DNA of 64,000 nt from Paraliobacillus sp. PM-2 (lineage in GTDB: Bacteria; Bacillota; Bacilli; Bacillales; Amphibacillaceae). The stretch covers positions 992,001-1,056,000 of the forward strand of contig NZ_CTEI01000001.1 in NCBI RefSeq assembly GCF_001368815.1, given 5' to 3'. Position numbers and translations under genes: made by a program. The notes beneath the pieces were generated by a model. It was not told the DNA's origin, searched no databases, and saw only the letters and a list, made by a program, of their open reading frames with translations. Of the stretch, positions 18,397 through 27,025 are shown in pieces; position 1 is the first letter of the stretch, and each line of letters starts with the position of its first letter.

Positions 18397-19032
18397 TTAA
18401 GCATTTGTTATGTCAAGCACACGAAATCCGGCCTTTTCCAATTTATTTTTTAACTTATCGGTTCTAACATCCTCATCAACTTTGAGAACAATTCTTCTGG
18501 CTAATTTATCAGTTTCATCAAATGTAGTAATTGAAATAATATTTGCATGCAAATGCTGTAATATGTCTGCAAGTTTTGCAAATCGCCCAGATGATTCTTC
18601 GGAGGTAAATGCAATCCTCACTCCTGATTTATTCATACCAAAAACACTTTCAAACTGTTCTAAAACATCATAACGTGTTACAATTCCCAGAAATTTTTTA
18701 TTGTCATCCACAACAGCAAGTATAGGATAATCTTTAAAAGTGGTTAATGTTTTTTCGAATACTTCATTGTTTAGAATAAAGAGATCAGCATGTGTCATGA
18801 TTTCCGAAACTTCTGTGTTAGATAAAAAATCTTCCTGTTGCTGTCCCGTTAGAAATGTCGATTTATAAATCGTCTGAGCAGAGATCATACCTAAAAATTT
18901 TCCCGCTTCATCAACAACTGGCATTGCTTGAATATCTTTTTCATTTAGCTTGGCTAATGTCTTTTTTAAAGACTGACTCGGTGTTGCAACATGACATTGA
19001 TAAATTGATTTCATTGTACTACGAACAAACAT
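18397..19032 (-). CDS. CBS-domain pair protein with C-terminal ACT-like domain
   Basis: The roughly 211 aa protein has two CBS repeats near residues 10-70 and 75-130 (VVDEAGKFLGMIS and VVDDNKKFLGIVTRYD). An ACT-like regulatory domain follows near residues 137-205. This architecture matches AcuB-like or other nucleotide-sensing CBS-ACT proteins, but the acuABC context is absent, so I give no symbol. The start at 19032 follows GGGGTG; an in-frame GTG three codons upstream is also open. It is divergent from cotJA and ends in a clear terminator. Ligand unknown. Confidence 0.8.
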   Translation of the reverse strand: MFVRSTMKSIYQCHVATPSQSLKKTLAKLNEKDIQAMPVVDEAGKFLGMISAQTIYKSTFLTGQQQEDFLSNTEVSEIMTHADLFILNNEVFEKTLTTFKDYPILAVVDDNKKFLGIVTRYDVLEQFESVFGMNKSGVRIAFTSEESSGRFAKLADILQHLHANIISITTFDETDKLARRIVLKVDEDVRTDKLKNKLEKAGFRVLDITNA

Positions 19033-19147
19033 AGCAAACACCCCACTTCAAATAATTAATTTTTTCCACTACCCCTTTATTCCCTCTTTGCAAATTGTTA
19101 AACAATAGCAGTCACTTACATTATATACATAAGTCAAGCTTCTATGC

Positions 19148-19155
19148 CATACAAT
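19148..19155 (+). promoter_or_regulatory. Candidate sigma-E -10 element of cotJ
   Basis: CATACAAT, a perfect sigma-E -10 sequence, lies 36 bases upstream of cotJA. An ACATAAG-like -35 lies about 16 bases further upstream. cotJ is sigma-E-dependent in B. subtilis. Confidence 0.55.
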
Positions 19156-19190
19156 CAAGTGATGTAAAAAATAATAAAGGAGGTTAGTAA

Positions 19191-19415
19191 ATGCATCAAA
19201 CTAACACCAAATATTTTTATCCATATATTAGTCCGTTTGATCCTTGTCCTCCTATCGTTAGAAAAAGCTATTCCACTCCACCACAATTGTACATGGGTTT
19301 TCAGCCACCTAACTTAGCACAATTTCAAACGGCAAAAGAAGCACTTTATTGTGGAACACTATGGCCAGCATTCCATGATCCATATCCCCCAAAAGAAGGG
19401 AGAGAAGATAATTGA
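19191..19415 (+). CDS. cotJA: Spore coat-associated protein CotJA
   Basis: This 74 aa protein is rich in proline, tyrosine and phenylalanine, including the run YFYPYISPFDPCPPI and a C-terminal ALYCGTLWPAFHDPY motif typical of CotJA. A strong AAAGGAGGTTAGTAA site precedes the ATG. The stop overlaps the start of cotJB, and the three cotJ genes form an operon. CotJA is needed for incorporation of CotJC into the coat. Confidence 0.92.
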   Translation: MHQTNTKYFYPYISPFDPCPPIVRKSYSTPPQLYMGFQPPNLAQFQTAKEALYCGTLWPAFHDPYPPKEGREDN

Positions 19416-19681
19416 ACACACCTAAGCAAGTGCCTCAAGCCTATTACGATTTATTAGAAGAAATTCAAGCAGTTGATTTTGTTTTGGTTGAACTAAATCT
19501 TTACCTTGACACGCATCCAAATGATGCGAATGCGATTCAACAATTTAATCAATGCACTTATGAAAGTAAAAAATTGAAGAAAAAGTTTGAAAAACAATTT
19601 GGTCCACTCATGCATTTTGGTCGTAGTTACTCAGGGTATCCTTGGAATTGGGATGATACTCCTTGGCCATGGCAAGTGTGA
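19412..19681 (+). CDS. cotJB: Spore coat protein CotJB
   Basis: The 89 aa protein has the family's YYDLLEEIQAVDFVLVELNL segment and the C-terminal FGRSYSGYPWNWDDTPWPW motif. The start is a TTG at 19412 overlapping the cotJA stop (TTGA), preceded by GGGAGAGAAG, so translation is probably coupled. CotJB is a small inner-coat protein whose biochemical role is unknown. Confidence 0.92.
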   Translation: MNTPKQVPQAYYDLLEEIQAVDFVLVELNLYLDTHPNDANAIQQFNQCTYESKKLKKKFEKQFGPLMHFGRSYSGYPWNWDDTPWPWQV

Positions 19682-19696
19682 AAGGAGGAATGAAAA

Positions 19697-20266
19697 TTGT
19701 GGTACTACGAAAAAAAGTTGCAGTACCCTGTTCGTGTCAGAGAATGTAACCCTAGACTTGCAAAATACCTAATTGAACAATATGGGGGAGCCGATGGAGA
19801 ACTATCTGCAGCATTACGTTATTTAAATCAACGCTACACAATTCCTAATAAGGTTGTTGGATTACTCAATGATATCGGCACAGAAGAATTTGCCCATTTA
19901 GAGATGATTGCTACGATGGTTTATAAATTAACTAAAGATGCTACACCTGAACAAATGAAAGCAGCAGGATTAGCGACACACTATGCAAACCATGATAATG
20001 CATTGTTTTATCATAATTCAGCTGGAAATCCATGGACAGCTACTTATATTGCATCAAAAGGCGATCCAATTGCAGATATTTACGAAGATATCGCAGCAGA
20101 AGAAAAAGCGCGAGCTACTTATCAATGGATCATTAATTTATCCGATGACCCAGAGTTAAATGATAGTCTTAAATTTTTAAGAGAAAGAGAAATTATTCAT
20201 TCACAACGATTCCGAGAAGCCGCACAAATATTAATTGATGAAAAAGATCAGAAACAGTTTTTCTAG
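19697..20266 (+). CDS. cotJC: Spore coat protein CotJC, manganese catalase family
   Basis: CotJC resembles dimanganese catalases. The 189 aa protein starts with TTG at 19697 behind AAAGGAGGAATG. Metal-ligand-type motifs are visible: E34 in GADGELSAALRYLNQRY, the EEFAHLEM segment near residues 63-70, EEKARATYQW near residues 136-145 and EIIHSQRF near residues 166-173. The four-helix bundle metal site therefore looks complete. It is the last gene of the cotJ operon, followed by a bidirectional terminator. Confidence 0.94.
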   Translation: MWYYEKKLQYPVRVRECNPRLAKYLIEQYGGADGELSAALRYLNQRYTIPNKVVGLLNDIGTEEFAHLEMIATMVYKLTKDATPEQMKAAGLATHYANHDNALFYHNSAGNPWTATYIASKGDPIADIYEDIAAEEKARATYQWIINLSDDPELNDSLKFLREREIIHSQRFREAAQILIDEKDQKQFF

Positions 20267-20336
20267 TTATCTATAAATTAAAAAACACATTCTATTATAT
20301 ATGCAATGATGAAAAATATCAGGCATAGGGTTCAGG

Positions 20337-20370
20337 AAAAGCTAGAAAACGATTATATTTTCTAGCTTTT
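20337..20370. terminator. Bidirectional terminator between cotJC and ypbE
   Basis: A 13-bp stem AAAAGCTAGAAAA / TTTTCTAGCTTTT with an 8-base loop is flanked by A- and T-runs, so it can serve both convergent transcripts. Confidence 0.8.
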
Positions 20371-20372
20371 TC

Positions 20373-20933
20373 TTATGACTCATATTCATCAATGGTAGGA
20401 AGAAATAATTTTTCTCCAGGTTCAATGGGGTCAGACTTTAATTGGTTCACCCGTCTAAGTACATCTAAAACTTCAAGTGTATTATAATAATCCATTGCGA
20501 CTGTTTGCAGTGTATCACCCTTGGAGACAAGATAATATCTACCTGTGAGCTCAATCTTTTCTGTAGTGTCCTCTCCAATAGATAGATTAACCGTTACCTC
20601 TTCAGATAACTTTTTTGTTGGAGAAACAACTTGAACGGTTTCACCAGCAGGATTTTTTTGATGATCTTGAACCGTCTTATCCAAAAAATCTTTTCCCCAA
20701 TATTGATAGGTTACGACTAAGATAATTACTAATAAAAATAGTAATAATAAAAATCGCAGAAAAATCAAATTAATTTTCCATTTTGTTTTTTTATTTTTGT
20801 CTTGATGAATTTCTTTCCTTGGTGGTAATTCTAGTACATTTATGTTCTCTTGTGCTAAATCGTTAGGATCCTCTGCATTTTCATGTTGCATATGTTCCCT
20901 TAAATTTGCTGCTTGATCTTTTTGTTCATTCAT
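20373..20933 (-). CDS. ypbE: LysM-domain membrane protein (YpbE)
   Basis: The 186 aa protein has a cytoplasmic charged N-terminus, one membrane segment near residues 56-75 (LIFLRFLLLLFLLVIILVV), a linker and a C-terminal LysM domain near residues 131-182 (YYLVSKGDTLQTVAMDYY, ending PGEKLFLP). This type II topology puts LysM outside, on peptidoglycan. Position below recS matches B. subtilis ypbE, with ypbD missing here. Function is unknown beyond wall binding. Confidence 0.85.
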   Translation of the reverse strand: MNEQKDQAANLREHMQHENAEDPNDLAQENINVLELPPRKEIHQDKNKKTKWKINLIFLRFLLLLFLLVIILVVTYQYWGKDFLDKTVQDHQKNPAGETVQVVSPTKKLSEEVTVNLSIGEDTTEKIELTGRYYLVSKGDTLQTVAMDYYNTLEVLDVLRRVNQLKSDPIEPGEKLFLPTIDEYES

Positions 20934-20992
20934 GACTGTACTCCTCCGATAAAGTAATAGCAGACATTCCCATTTAAATATATTTTCCGCAT

Positions 20993-22522
20993 TCAGTCGT
21001 TACTACTTTGCAAAAATAACATGGCTAATTCTGATTTCCAACCTTTGATCGTAGCTGTTTTTGTTTTTTCTTGTATTGGTGCCCAATCATCAAAACGGAA
21101 ATCACAATAATCACAGCAAGCGTACGTTGGCTCTTTAAGTGTCGTTTGAAATGATCGAAATAAAGCTTTTCTTCGGCAGTTTGTCGTATTGATCCATGTG
21201 ACCATTTCTCTTAACTTCCTCAACTTATACTGAGATCGATTGCTTATTACTTTTTCTATTTCTTTTAAAAAAACTCCTCTTCTATCATATATCGGCAAGA
21301 TCTGATTTTCTTTAAGTATAGCATGATTTTCTAAATGATATATGATAAATCGATACTGCACCTCATTTAAACTTAAGTACATCATCATTTCATGCTTATT
21401 TATTGTTACACTGTTTGTTTCATACTTCTTCTCTAAAAATGAAACAAAAGAACGTACTTGCTCCATTGTTGGAAGTTCAGATTCAATTAATCGCTTTGGT
21501 AATAATGTATCAAAAGGTGCATGTAAGACAACGGATACACTCGATAGACCATCTCTACCCGCTCGTCCGACTTCTTGAATAAACGACTCAATTTGTGTTG
21601 GGAAATGATAATGAATAATTAATCTAACGTTTTGTTTATCAATCCCCATACCAAACGCACTCGTACAACATATAATATCTAATTGATTTTCCATAAATTG
21701 TTGTTGAATTAATGTTCGGTCGATTCCATCCATTCCACCATGGTAAAAAGCAACCCTTAATTCTGGTAGATGATAGCTTAATTGGCTAGCTACGTCCTCT
21801 GCCTCTTTCTTACTTGAAAAATAAATCATTGTTGGCACACGAAACTTTTGTAACAAATCAATCATATAGCTTACTTTTTCCTGTTTATTCTCACACTGCT
21901 GCATGGTAAAAGCTATATTTTTACGGTCCATCGGATAGATATGTTTGATCATGCTAGGTTTATTTAAGTATTTTATAATATCTTTTTGTACATCAGGGGT
22001 TGCTGTCGCACTTAAAGCTAAAACAGAAGGGTCATTTAGTTGCGCGATAACATCTACTAACTTTAAATAGTCGGGGCGAAATTCATGCCCCCATTGCGAG
22101 ATACAATGCGCTTCATCTACGACAAACAATGAAATATTCATATGACTTAAACGTTCTAATAATTGTTTGTTTTGAATCATCTCAGGCGAAACGTATATAA
22201 GCTTGTAACGAGAAAGCTGTTGGAGAACTTGTTGCTTTTCTGCTCTATTAACAAAACTATTTATAGCGACGATATCTTTCATTCCTTTTGCCTTTAATTG
22301 TTTTACTTGATCCTCCATTAAAGACAATAATGGAGATATGACAATGACACTGCCTTTTAATAAAAGAGATGGCAACTGATAACAAATTGATTTACCTGAT
22401 CCTGTTGGTAAAACCCCTAAAACAGACTCTCCGTTTATTAAATCATCAATTATCTCCTTTTGCCCTTCACGAAAATAATGATGACCAAAGTAATTATGTA
22501 ATACTTTTTCTAGTTGACTCAT
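20993..22522 (-). CDS. recS: RecQ-family ATP-dependent DNA helicase RecS
   Basis: RecS is the short RecQ-like helicase of bacilli involved in recombination and fork processing. The 509 aa protein has motif I LPTGSGKSICYQ near residue 39, motif II VVDEAHCISQWGHEFRPDY near residue 134, motif III ALSATATPDV, and motif VI QEVGRAGRDGLSS near residue 316. A zinc-binding RQC-type cluster ends with CCDYC near residue 472. The HRDC domain is absent, as in RecS rather than RecQ. It overlaps the end of ypbB by 4 bases. Confidence 0.93.
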   Translation of the reverse strand: MSQLEKVLHNYFGHHYFREGQKEIIDDLINGESVLGVLPTGSGKSICYQLPSLLLKGSVIVISPLLSLMEDQVKQLKAKGMKDIVAINSFVNRAEKQQVLQQLSRYKLIYVSPEMIQNKQLLERLSHMNISLFVVDEAHCISQWGHEFRPDYLKLVDVIAQLNDPSVLALSATATPDVQKDIIKYLNKPSMIKHIYPMDRKNIAFTMQQCENKQEKVSYMIDLLQKFRVPTMIYFSSKKEAEDVASQLSYHLPELRVAFYHGGMDGIDRTLIQQQFMENQLDIICCTSAFGMGIDKQNVRLIIHYHFPTQIESFIQEVGRAGRDGLSSVSVVLHAPFDTLLPKRLIESELPTMEQVRSFVSFLEKKYETNSVTINKHEMMMYLSLNEVQYRFIIYHLENHAILKENQILPIYDRRGVFLKEIEKVISNRSQYKLRKLREMVTWINTTNCRRKALFRSFQTTLKEPTYACCDYCDFRFDDWAPIQEKTKTATIKGWKSELAMLFLQSSND

Positions 22523-23586
22523 TGCTTTGTACTCCTTTTATGATCCTTAACATAAGAAAAAACTAAGCGGATTTTAAAATAATCATATTGATTGTCTAGT
22601 GCTTCTTTTATCTCTTTTAATTTGGTAGTTTTTTGCTCCTCAATAGCTGTCAAAATTGTCCGATACGTGAGATTGTCTATGAATTTTGTTATATCAAATT
22701 GCGGATCAACATACGCTATCTCTATAATATGGTCTTCAATCGTACTTCTTTTTAAATTTCTAATCTGCGCTATTTGATCAATAGTGAAGCCTTTTGCTAA
22801 CCATTGATTTGTTTTATAAGCGGAATGAGTGACAAGTAGTGTATGATTGTTTAAAGGGACAAACACAGCTAAATTTGATGAGCGAGTTCTATCATTTTTT
22901 ATGTAAGAAAGGAGCCGATGTAGGATACTAGTTAGATTTAATGCTACATCCATGGTTGACAGATTGTTTTTCTTTGCTAATTGATCTAGTGATAAACCAA
23001 TTTTCCCATAACCACTTATGCGATCAACAAATAATTGTGCTTGTACTGTAGACAGTTGCTCTAAAAAAACATATAACTCTTGGTGTACATCCTTCAACCA
23101 TTTATTCACATCACCAACATGGGAACGGTAATGTTCTTTCACCCATTGTTGTACACCTAAATCATCCGTAATCGGAACAAAATGATGAGACTGATGAGCT
23201 AAATTAGAATATGTTTGAATAGCTAGTTGCAATCTCATATAAAAGACATCCATTTCTCCAGAGAAATCTATTCCATTTAGATATTCAACAGGAAACAAGT
23301 TTTTATGTGACTGTAAATACAACCCCCCTTTTTCAGTTACACAGGCGACGTTATTTTCTTTCATTACAATCCATTCATTTTCTTCTAACGTCAACATTGC
23401 CTGTTCAAAAATAGACCGTTTCATCGTTTTTAGAATACCGAAATAGCTTGAAAGTTGATAGATATTAGTATCTTGTATCGTTTGACTCGATCGTTTTCCT
23501 TTTAACAAATGAAAGACAGAAGCAGTCGTTCTCTCTTGATTTATCTTTTTAATACATTCTAATAGGATGTAAAAGAACAGTAACAT
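22519..23586 (-). CDS. ypbB: YpbB, helix-turn-helix protein coupled to RecS
   Basis: The roughly 355 aa protein has the N-terminal QERTTASVFHLLKGKRSSQT motif of YpbB and a C-terminal helix-turn-helix near residues 270-300 (GFTIDQIAQIRNLKRSTIED), similar to the helicase-associated HTH 40 domain. I chose the ATG at 23586 because it aligns with B. subtilis YpbB, although AAGG lies only 2 bases upstream; the start is uncertain. Overlap with recS suggests a joint DNA-processing role. Biochemical function is not known to me. Confidence 0.85.
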   Translation of the reverse strand: MLLFFYILLECIKKINQERTTASVFHLLKGKRSSQTIQDTNIYQLSSYFGILKTMKRSIFEQAMLTLEENEWIVMKENNVACVTEKGGLYLQSHKNLFPVEYLNGIDFSGEMDVFYMRLQLAIQTYSNLAHQSHHFVPITDDLGVQQWVKEHYRSHVGDVNKWLKDVHQELYVFLEQLSTVQAQLFVDRISGYGKIGLSLDQLAKKNNLSTMDVALNLTSILHRLLSYIKNDRTRSSNLAVFVPLNNHTLLVTHSAYKTNQWLAKGFTIDQIAQIRNLKRSTIEDHIIEIAYVDPQFDITKFIDNLTYRTILTAIEEQKTTKLKEIKEALDNQYDYFKIRLVFSYVKDHKRSTKQ

Positions 23587-23689
23587 CACCTTCTTAATCA
23601 ATAAATTTTATCAGATTAAAAGATATATCTCATTCTAGCAAAAATATACGATATAAATACCATATCACGAAGCGTGCGATAAGTGAATA

Positions 23690-23718
23690 TTGCAAAACAA
23701 AGCGATCAGATGTAAAAT
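23690..23718 (+). promoter_or_regulatory. Candidate sigma-A promoter of fer
   Basis: TTGCAA and TAAAAT are separated by 17 bases, 39 bases upstream of the fer ATG. Confidence 0.5.
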
Positions 23719-23730
23719 TGGACAAGATAA

Positions 23731-24006
<276 letters not shown>

Positions 24007-24016
24007 CTATTAGACT

Positions 24017-24072
24017 AAAAAAGCAATCAATTGAGTTATCAAAAAGGGAAAACTCAAATTGATTGCTTTTTT
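24017..24072. terminator. Bidirectional terminator between fer and rsiX
   Basis: A long stem of about 20 bp begins AAAAAAGCAATCA and ends TGATTGCTTTTTT. It is imperfect in the middle and flanked by A/T runs. Confidence 0.8.
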
Positions 24073-25284
24073 CTAATGGAGAATAATTGGGTTTACTCCA
24101 TCAGGGACTGGTATTTTTTCATTTAGAGCATAATCCTTAACTGCTTTGATATTAACTGGTAGATCAATTGAAATAGATTGAAAATCATATGATTTTGCTG
24201 TCATTAGAATCGCTTCAATCATAGAAGCAGTTGAATGATTATTTCCTAATGATGAACCATCTGAAAAACGAATAGTCAAATTATCTTGGTTAATAGAAAG
24301 TTCATAGGTTACATCTTCCGGGATTGGACCATCAATATCAAATGCAGGTTCATCTCTTTGCATAGCCTTTAGTGCCGTCTCAATCGTATTATTTTGACCA
24401 GTATGTGTGGGAACTAATAATTGTTTATTATCTTCATATTGGTATATTTTATATATAAATCGATTCGTTTCACCTAAAGAAAATGCATCTATATTACCAA
24501 AAGGCCCCAAATTTACAGGTCCTCCATCTTCAGATTGAACAATAACCTCATCGAATCCAAGTGGTTTAAACATAATCGTTAACATCTGTTCAAAAACATG
24601 AGGTAAACTTGATCCTTCTGGAAAGGAGTAATCTTTTGCGACCGTCATGAGCACTTGCTTTTCATCTAATGACACGTTAAAAGTTAACCCTTTAAAGGGA
24701 AATTGATTTATGCCAAATGCAGCTTTTTGTTCTTCTGAAAAGAAACTATTTATACGATTATAATAAACATTAGGATCTCCAGACGAAGAAGGATCAATTA
24801 ATGTTATCGGTATTGCCTGGTTACTATACTTATCGACTGAGGCAATCGTATATAAACGCTCTTGCTCTACCTGTTTATAATAAATCATACTTGAATCTGT
24901 TTCTTCGTTTGTCATTGTAAATTGTTGAACGGCATCATCATTTTTCGTTGCATCTTGCTCATTATTTAAAGCATCACTTTTTTCTTCTTGCTGTTTTAAT
25001 TTCGCACTATCGTTTTCGGCTTGCTCCATCACCATATCTTGGGACTTTGATTGATCAGCATTTTGAAAGGAATGATTCATGTTATCTTGAATAATTATAA
25101 AAAGTAATGCAATAACAACAACACTAGCAAATGAAGGAATGACCCAAGACCAACGGCGACTTACTTGTTTGGATTCCATACGATTTTCTATTTTCTGATA
25201 AAGCATGTCTTTTGACTGATTATCTGTTATCGTAGGCATTTTCTTTAATTTTTCTTCTAGTTGTTTCGTTTGCTCGTTGTCCAT
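24073..25284 (-). CDS. rsiX: Anti-sigma-X factor RsiX
   Basis: RsiX is the membrane-bound inhibitor of the ECF factor SigX. The roughly 403 aa protein has a cytoplasmic N-terminus including LEEKLKKMPTITDNQSKDML, a membrane segment near residues 40-58, a glutamine- and aspartate-rich linker and a large extracytoplasmic domain. The ATG at 25284 follows GGGGGAAG; nine codons upstream are open but overlap that site. It lies 16 bases after sigX, the conserved sigma/anti-sigma pair. Confidence 0.87.
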   Translation of the reverse strand: MDNEQTKQLEEKLKKMPTITDNQSKDMLYQKIENRMESKQVSRRWSWVIPSFASVVVIALLFIIIQDNMNHSFQNADQSKSQDMVMEQAENDSAKLKQQEEKSDALNNEQDATKNDDAVQQFTMTNEETDSSMIYYKQVEQERLYTIASVDKYSNQAIPITLIDPSSSGDPNVYYNRINSFFSEEQKAAFGINQFPFKGLTFNVSLDEKQVLMTVAKDYSFPEGSSLPHVFEQMLTIMFKPLGFDEVIVQSEDGGPVNLGPFGNIDAFSLGETNRFIYKIYQYEDNKQLLVPTHTGQNNTIETALKAMQRDEPAFDIDGPIPEDVTYELSINQDNLTIRFSDGSSLGNNHSTASMIEAILMTAKSYDFQSISIDLPVNIKAVKDYALNEKIPVPDGVNPIILH

Positions 25285-25300
25285 ATCTACTTCCCCCTTC

Positions 25301-25813
25301 CTATGAATCATACAAAAGCGCTTGTAGTTTTTTTATTGCTCGATGTTGTGTCGTTTTCACTTTACTTACTGTCCATCCCATAATATCTGCTGTTTCTTGA
25401 ATAGAGAATGATTGAATGTAGCGCAATATAATAACCTGCTTTTGATCCGCATTACATTCATTTAATTTATGATAAATTCGTTGCATTTCATCATTTAACA
25501 TTACAATTTCTTCAGGTAATGCATTTTGATCTGGCAAAGTTTGCTCTTCAGTCTCCTTAGAAAAAAAGTCAATTAGTCGATTGCGCTTTCGCTTTTGTTT
25601 TCGAAAGAAGTCCAGCGTTGTATGCCTAGCAATTGAAAATAACCAAGTTTTCTCACTACTATCACCACGAAATGTATTATACGATTTTAGAACCTTAATA
25701 TACACTTCCTGAATAATATCTTCTGTTTGACTTCGATCTTTAACCATATAGAAAATATACTGAAACAGATCGTGATGATAGTTATCGTAGAGTGATTCAA
25801 ACGCGGTCTTCAT
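25301..25813 (-). CDS. sigX: ECF RNA polymerase sigma factor SigX
   Basis: The 170 aa ECF sigma factor has region 2 near residues 8-75 (DLFQYIFYMVKDRSQTEDII and SYNTFRGDSSEKTWLFSIA) and region 4 near residues 115-165 (QVIILRYIQSFSIQETADIM). SigX controls cell-envelope charge genes in B. subtilis. A sigma-X-like promoter directly upstream indicates autoregulation. In B. subtilis sigX follows resE; here a B12-linked module is interposed. Confidence 0.92.
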   Translation of the reverse strand: MKTAFESLYDNYHHDLFQYIFYMVKDRSQTEDIIQEVYIKVLKSYNTFRGDSSEKTWLFSIARHTTLDFFRKQKRKRNRLIDFFSKETEEQTLPDQNALPEEIVMLNDEMQRIYHKLNECNADQKQVIILRYIQSFSIQETADIMGWTVSKVKTTQHRAIKKLQALLYDS

Positions 25814-25842
25814 TCATGAGACCTCCCGTCATTCATTAATTA

Positions 25843-25869
25843 GTCGTTATACATAAGTCTAAAGTTACA
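25843..25869 (-). promoter_or_regulatory. Sigma-X-type autoregulatory promoter
   Basis: On the minus strand TGTAAC (-35) and CGAC (-10) are separated by 17 bases, matching the B. subtilis sigma-X consensus, about 30 bases upstream of sigX. Confidence 0.65.
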
Positions 25870-25875
25870 TTATTT

Positions 25876-26379
25876 TTATATTTGATGATCATACTTATAT
25901 TTATTTGCTAAGTAAGCGAATGGTTTATAACTAATAAGCATGAATAGTACATTTCCAAAAGCATGATAACAATCGAAAATCAGACCACTTAAATAATACC
26001 CCCAAAAGAATCCAGAGATAAGATAGTTTGTTAATGCAAAGAACAAACCATATAAAAAACCTGCTGCAATTGCGATAATTATTAATACAATAAACGCGTG
26101 TTTCTGTATCTTCAATCCAATCATTCCACTTACTATACCAATAAGGATATATGCTGCTATCTGCCCAAAAGTCCATATACCCATACCCATAAATAAATTA
26201 GAAATATATACTGAAATTGCACCTAAAAAAGCTGCAGAAAGTGGTCCGAAAAAAAAACCAGCTAAAATCACAAGTGATGTTACTGGTTGAACGTTAGGTA
26301 AAAATTGAAATATAAATCGACCACTGATTGCCAATGCACAGAGCATTGCAATCAATGTTAATCGATACGTTTTAAACAT
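25876..26379 (-). CDS. ECF transporter S component, probable cobalamin uptake
   Basis: The 167 aa membrane protein has about five to six hydrophobic segments and the S-component features RFIFQFLPNVQPVTSLVILA (residues 21-40) and SNLFMGMGIWTFGQIAAY. The NVQPVT-type motif is shared with S components predicted for cobalamin or its precursors (CblT/CbrT type). It is cotranscribed with a DUF4430 lipoprotein downstream of a cobalamin riboswitch, which is the main evidence for the substrate. The ECF A/A'/T module is not in the window and must be shared from elsewhere. Confidence 0.8.
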   Translation of the reverse strand: MFKTYRLTLIAMLCALAISGRFIFQFLPNVQPVTSLVILAGFFFGPLSAAFLGAISVYISNLFMGMGIWTFGQIAAYILIGIVSGMIGLKIQKHAFIVLIIIAIAAGFLYGLFFALTNYLISGFFWGYYLSGLIFDCYHAFGNVLFMLISYKPFAYLANKYKYDHQI

Positions 26380-26759
26380 TAATAACTCACTTCTTGCAAA
26401 TCGAAATTCACTTTATCATTCGGTGATAATTCAAAATCGCTTGCACCGACATTTGCTTGCTCACCATTGACTGTATACATCCAATAGAGATTATTGTCAG
26501 GTACCTGTTCCTCTCCTTCAATTGCGGTAATAAATCCATCGCCTTCAACCACAATATCAAAGTTTTCTTCCATTAGAGTCATTAAATTTGTCTCATCATT
26601 TAATTCAATTTCTTTGGTGGCTATGATTTCTTCTTGCTTATTTTCAGAAATGGTAATTGTAACGGTTCCATTCGTGTTACTTGTTTGATCGTTCGCTTGA
26701 CACCCAACAATAAACATACTCAATGTTAATAATAAAAAGATCCAATTAAATTTTTTCAT
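26379..26759 (-). CDS. DUF4430 (transcobalamin-like) lipoprotein
   Basis: The 126 aa protein has a lipoprotein signal peptide with lipobox IVGC at residues 17-20. Its soluble domain near residues 33-126 includes LMTLMEENFDIVVEGDGFI and NNLYWMYTVNGEQANVGASD, the DUF4430 or transcobalamin C-terminal-like fold. It is therefore a candidate surface-anchored corrinoid-binding protein feeding the adjacent S component, with which it shares one base. The ATG follows GGAGGAAGAGAA, which can be hidden in a hairpin of the riboswitch leader. Confidence 0.82.
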   Translation of the reverse strand: MKKFNWIFLLLTLSMFIVGCQANDQTSNTNGTVTITISENKQEEIIATKEIELNDETNLMTLMEENFDIVVEGDGFITAIEGEEQVPDNNLYWMYTVNGEQANVGASDFELSPNDKVNFDLQEVSY

Positions 26760-26765
26760 TTCTCT

Positions 26766-26789
26766 TCCTCCATCATATATAGTGGAGGA
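26766..26789 (-). promoter_or_regulatory. Shine-Dalgarno-sequestering hairpin of the B12 leader
   Basis: On the RNA, TCCTCCA pairs with TGGAGGA, which is the ribosome-binding site of the DUF4430 gene. The TCCTCC arm can alternatively pair upstream: segment 26785-26796 with segment 26828-26839 (11-12 bp with two wobbles). The two structures are mutually exclusive. Confidence 0.65.
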
Positions 26790-26859
26790 TTAAACGTTTA
26801 TTTTCATATATATTAATTTCAATCAAACGCTCAATCCTCGAAGGTTTGATACATTACGA

Positions 26860-27016
26860 TGTGTTGGTAGGTCTACTGACTTATACATTGATCTACTAGG
26901 AACCCTTCCCATATCCTATTGATACAGTGGTCATGTTCCGTTCGTTTGTATTTACAGTTGCGAGGACAGTTCTGGATTTTCACCAGATTCCCTGTTATAG
27001 TCACCAACCACACCGT
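26860..27016 (-). ncRNA. Cobalamin (B12) riboswitch
   Basis: The minus strand carries the ordered conserved segments of the class: AGGGAATCTGGTGAAAATCC, then CGCAACTGTAA, then GACCACTG, then ATGGGAAGG, and finally AGTCAGTAGACCTACC, matching the B12-box consensus. It lies between resE and the DUF4430 lipoprotein gene and is oriented to control that gene. Boundaries are approximate. The expression platform appears translational. Confidence 0.93.
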
Positions 27017-27025
27017 TTAAATTAT

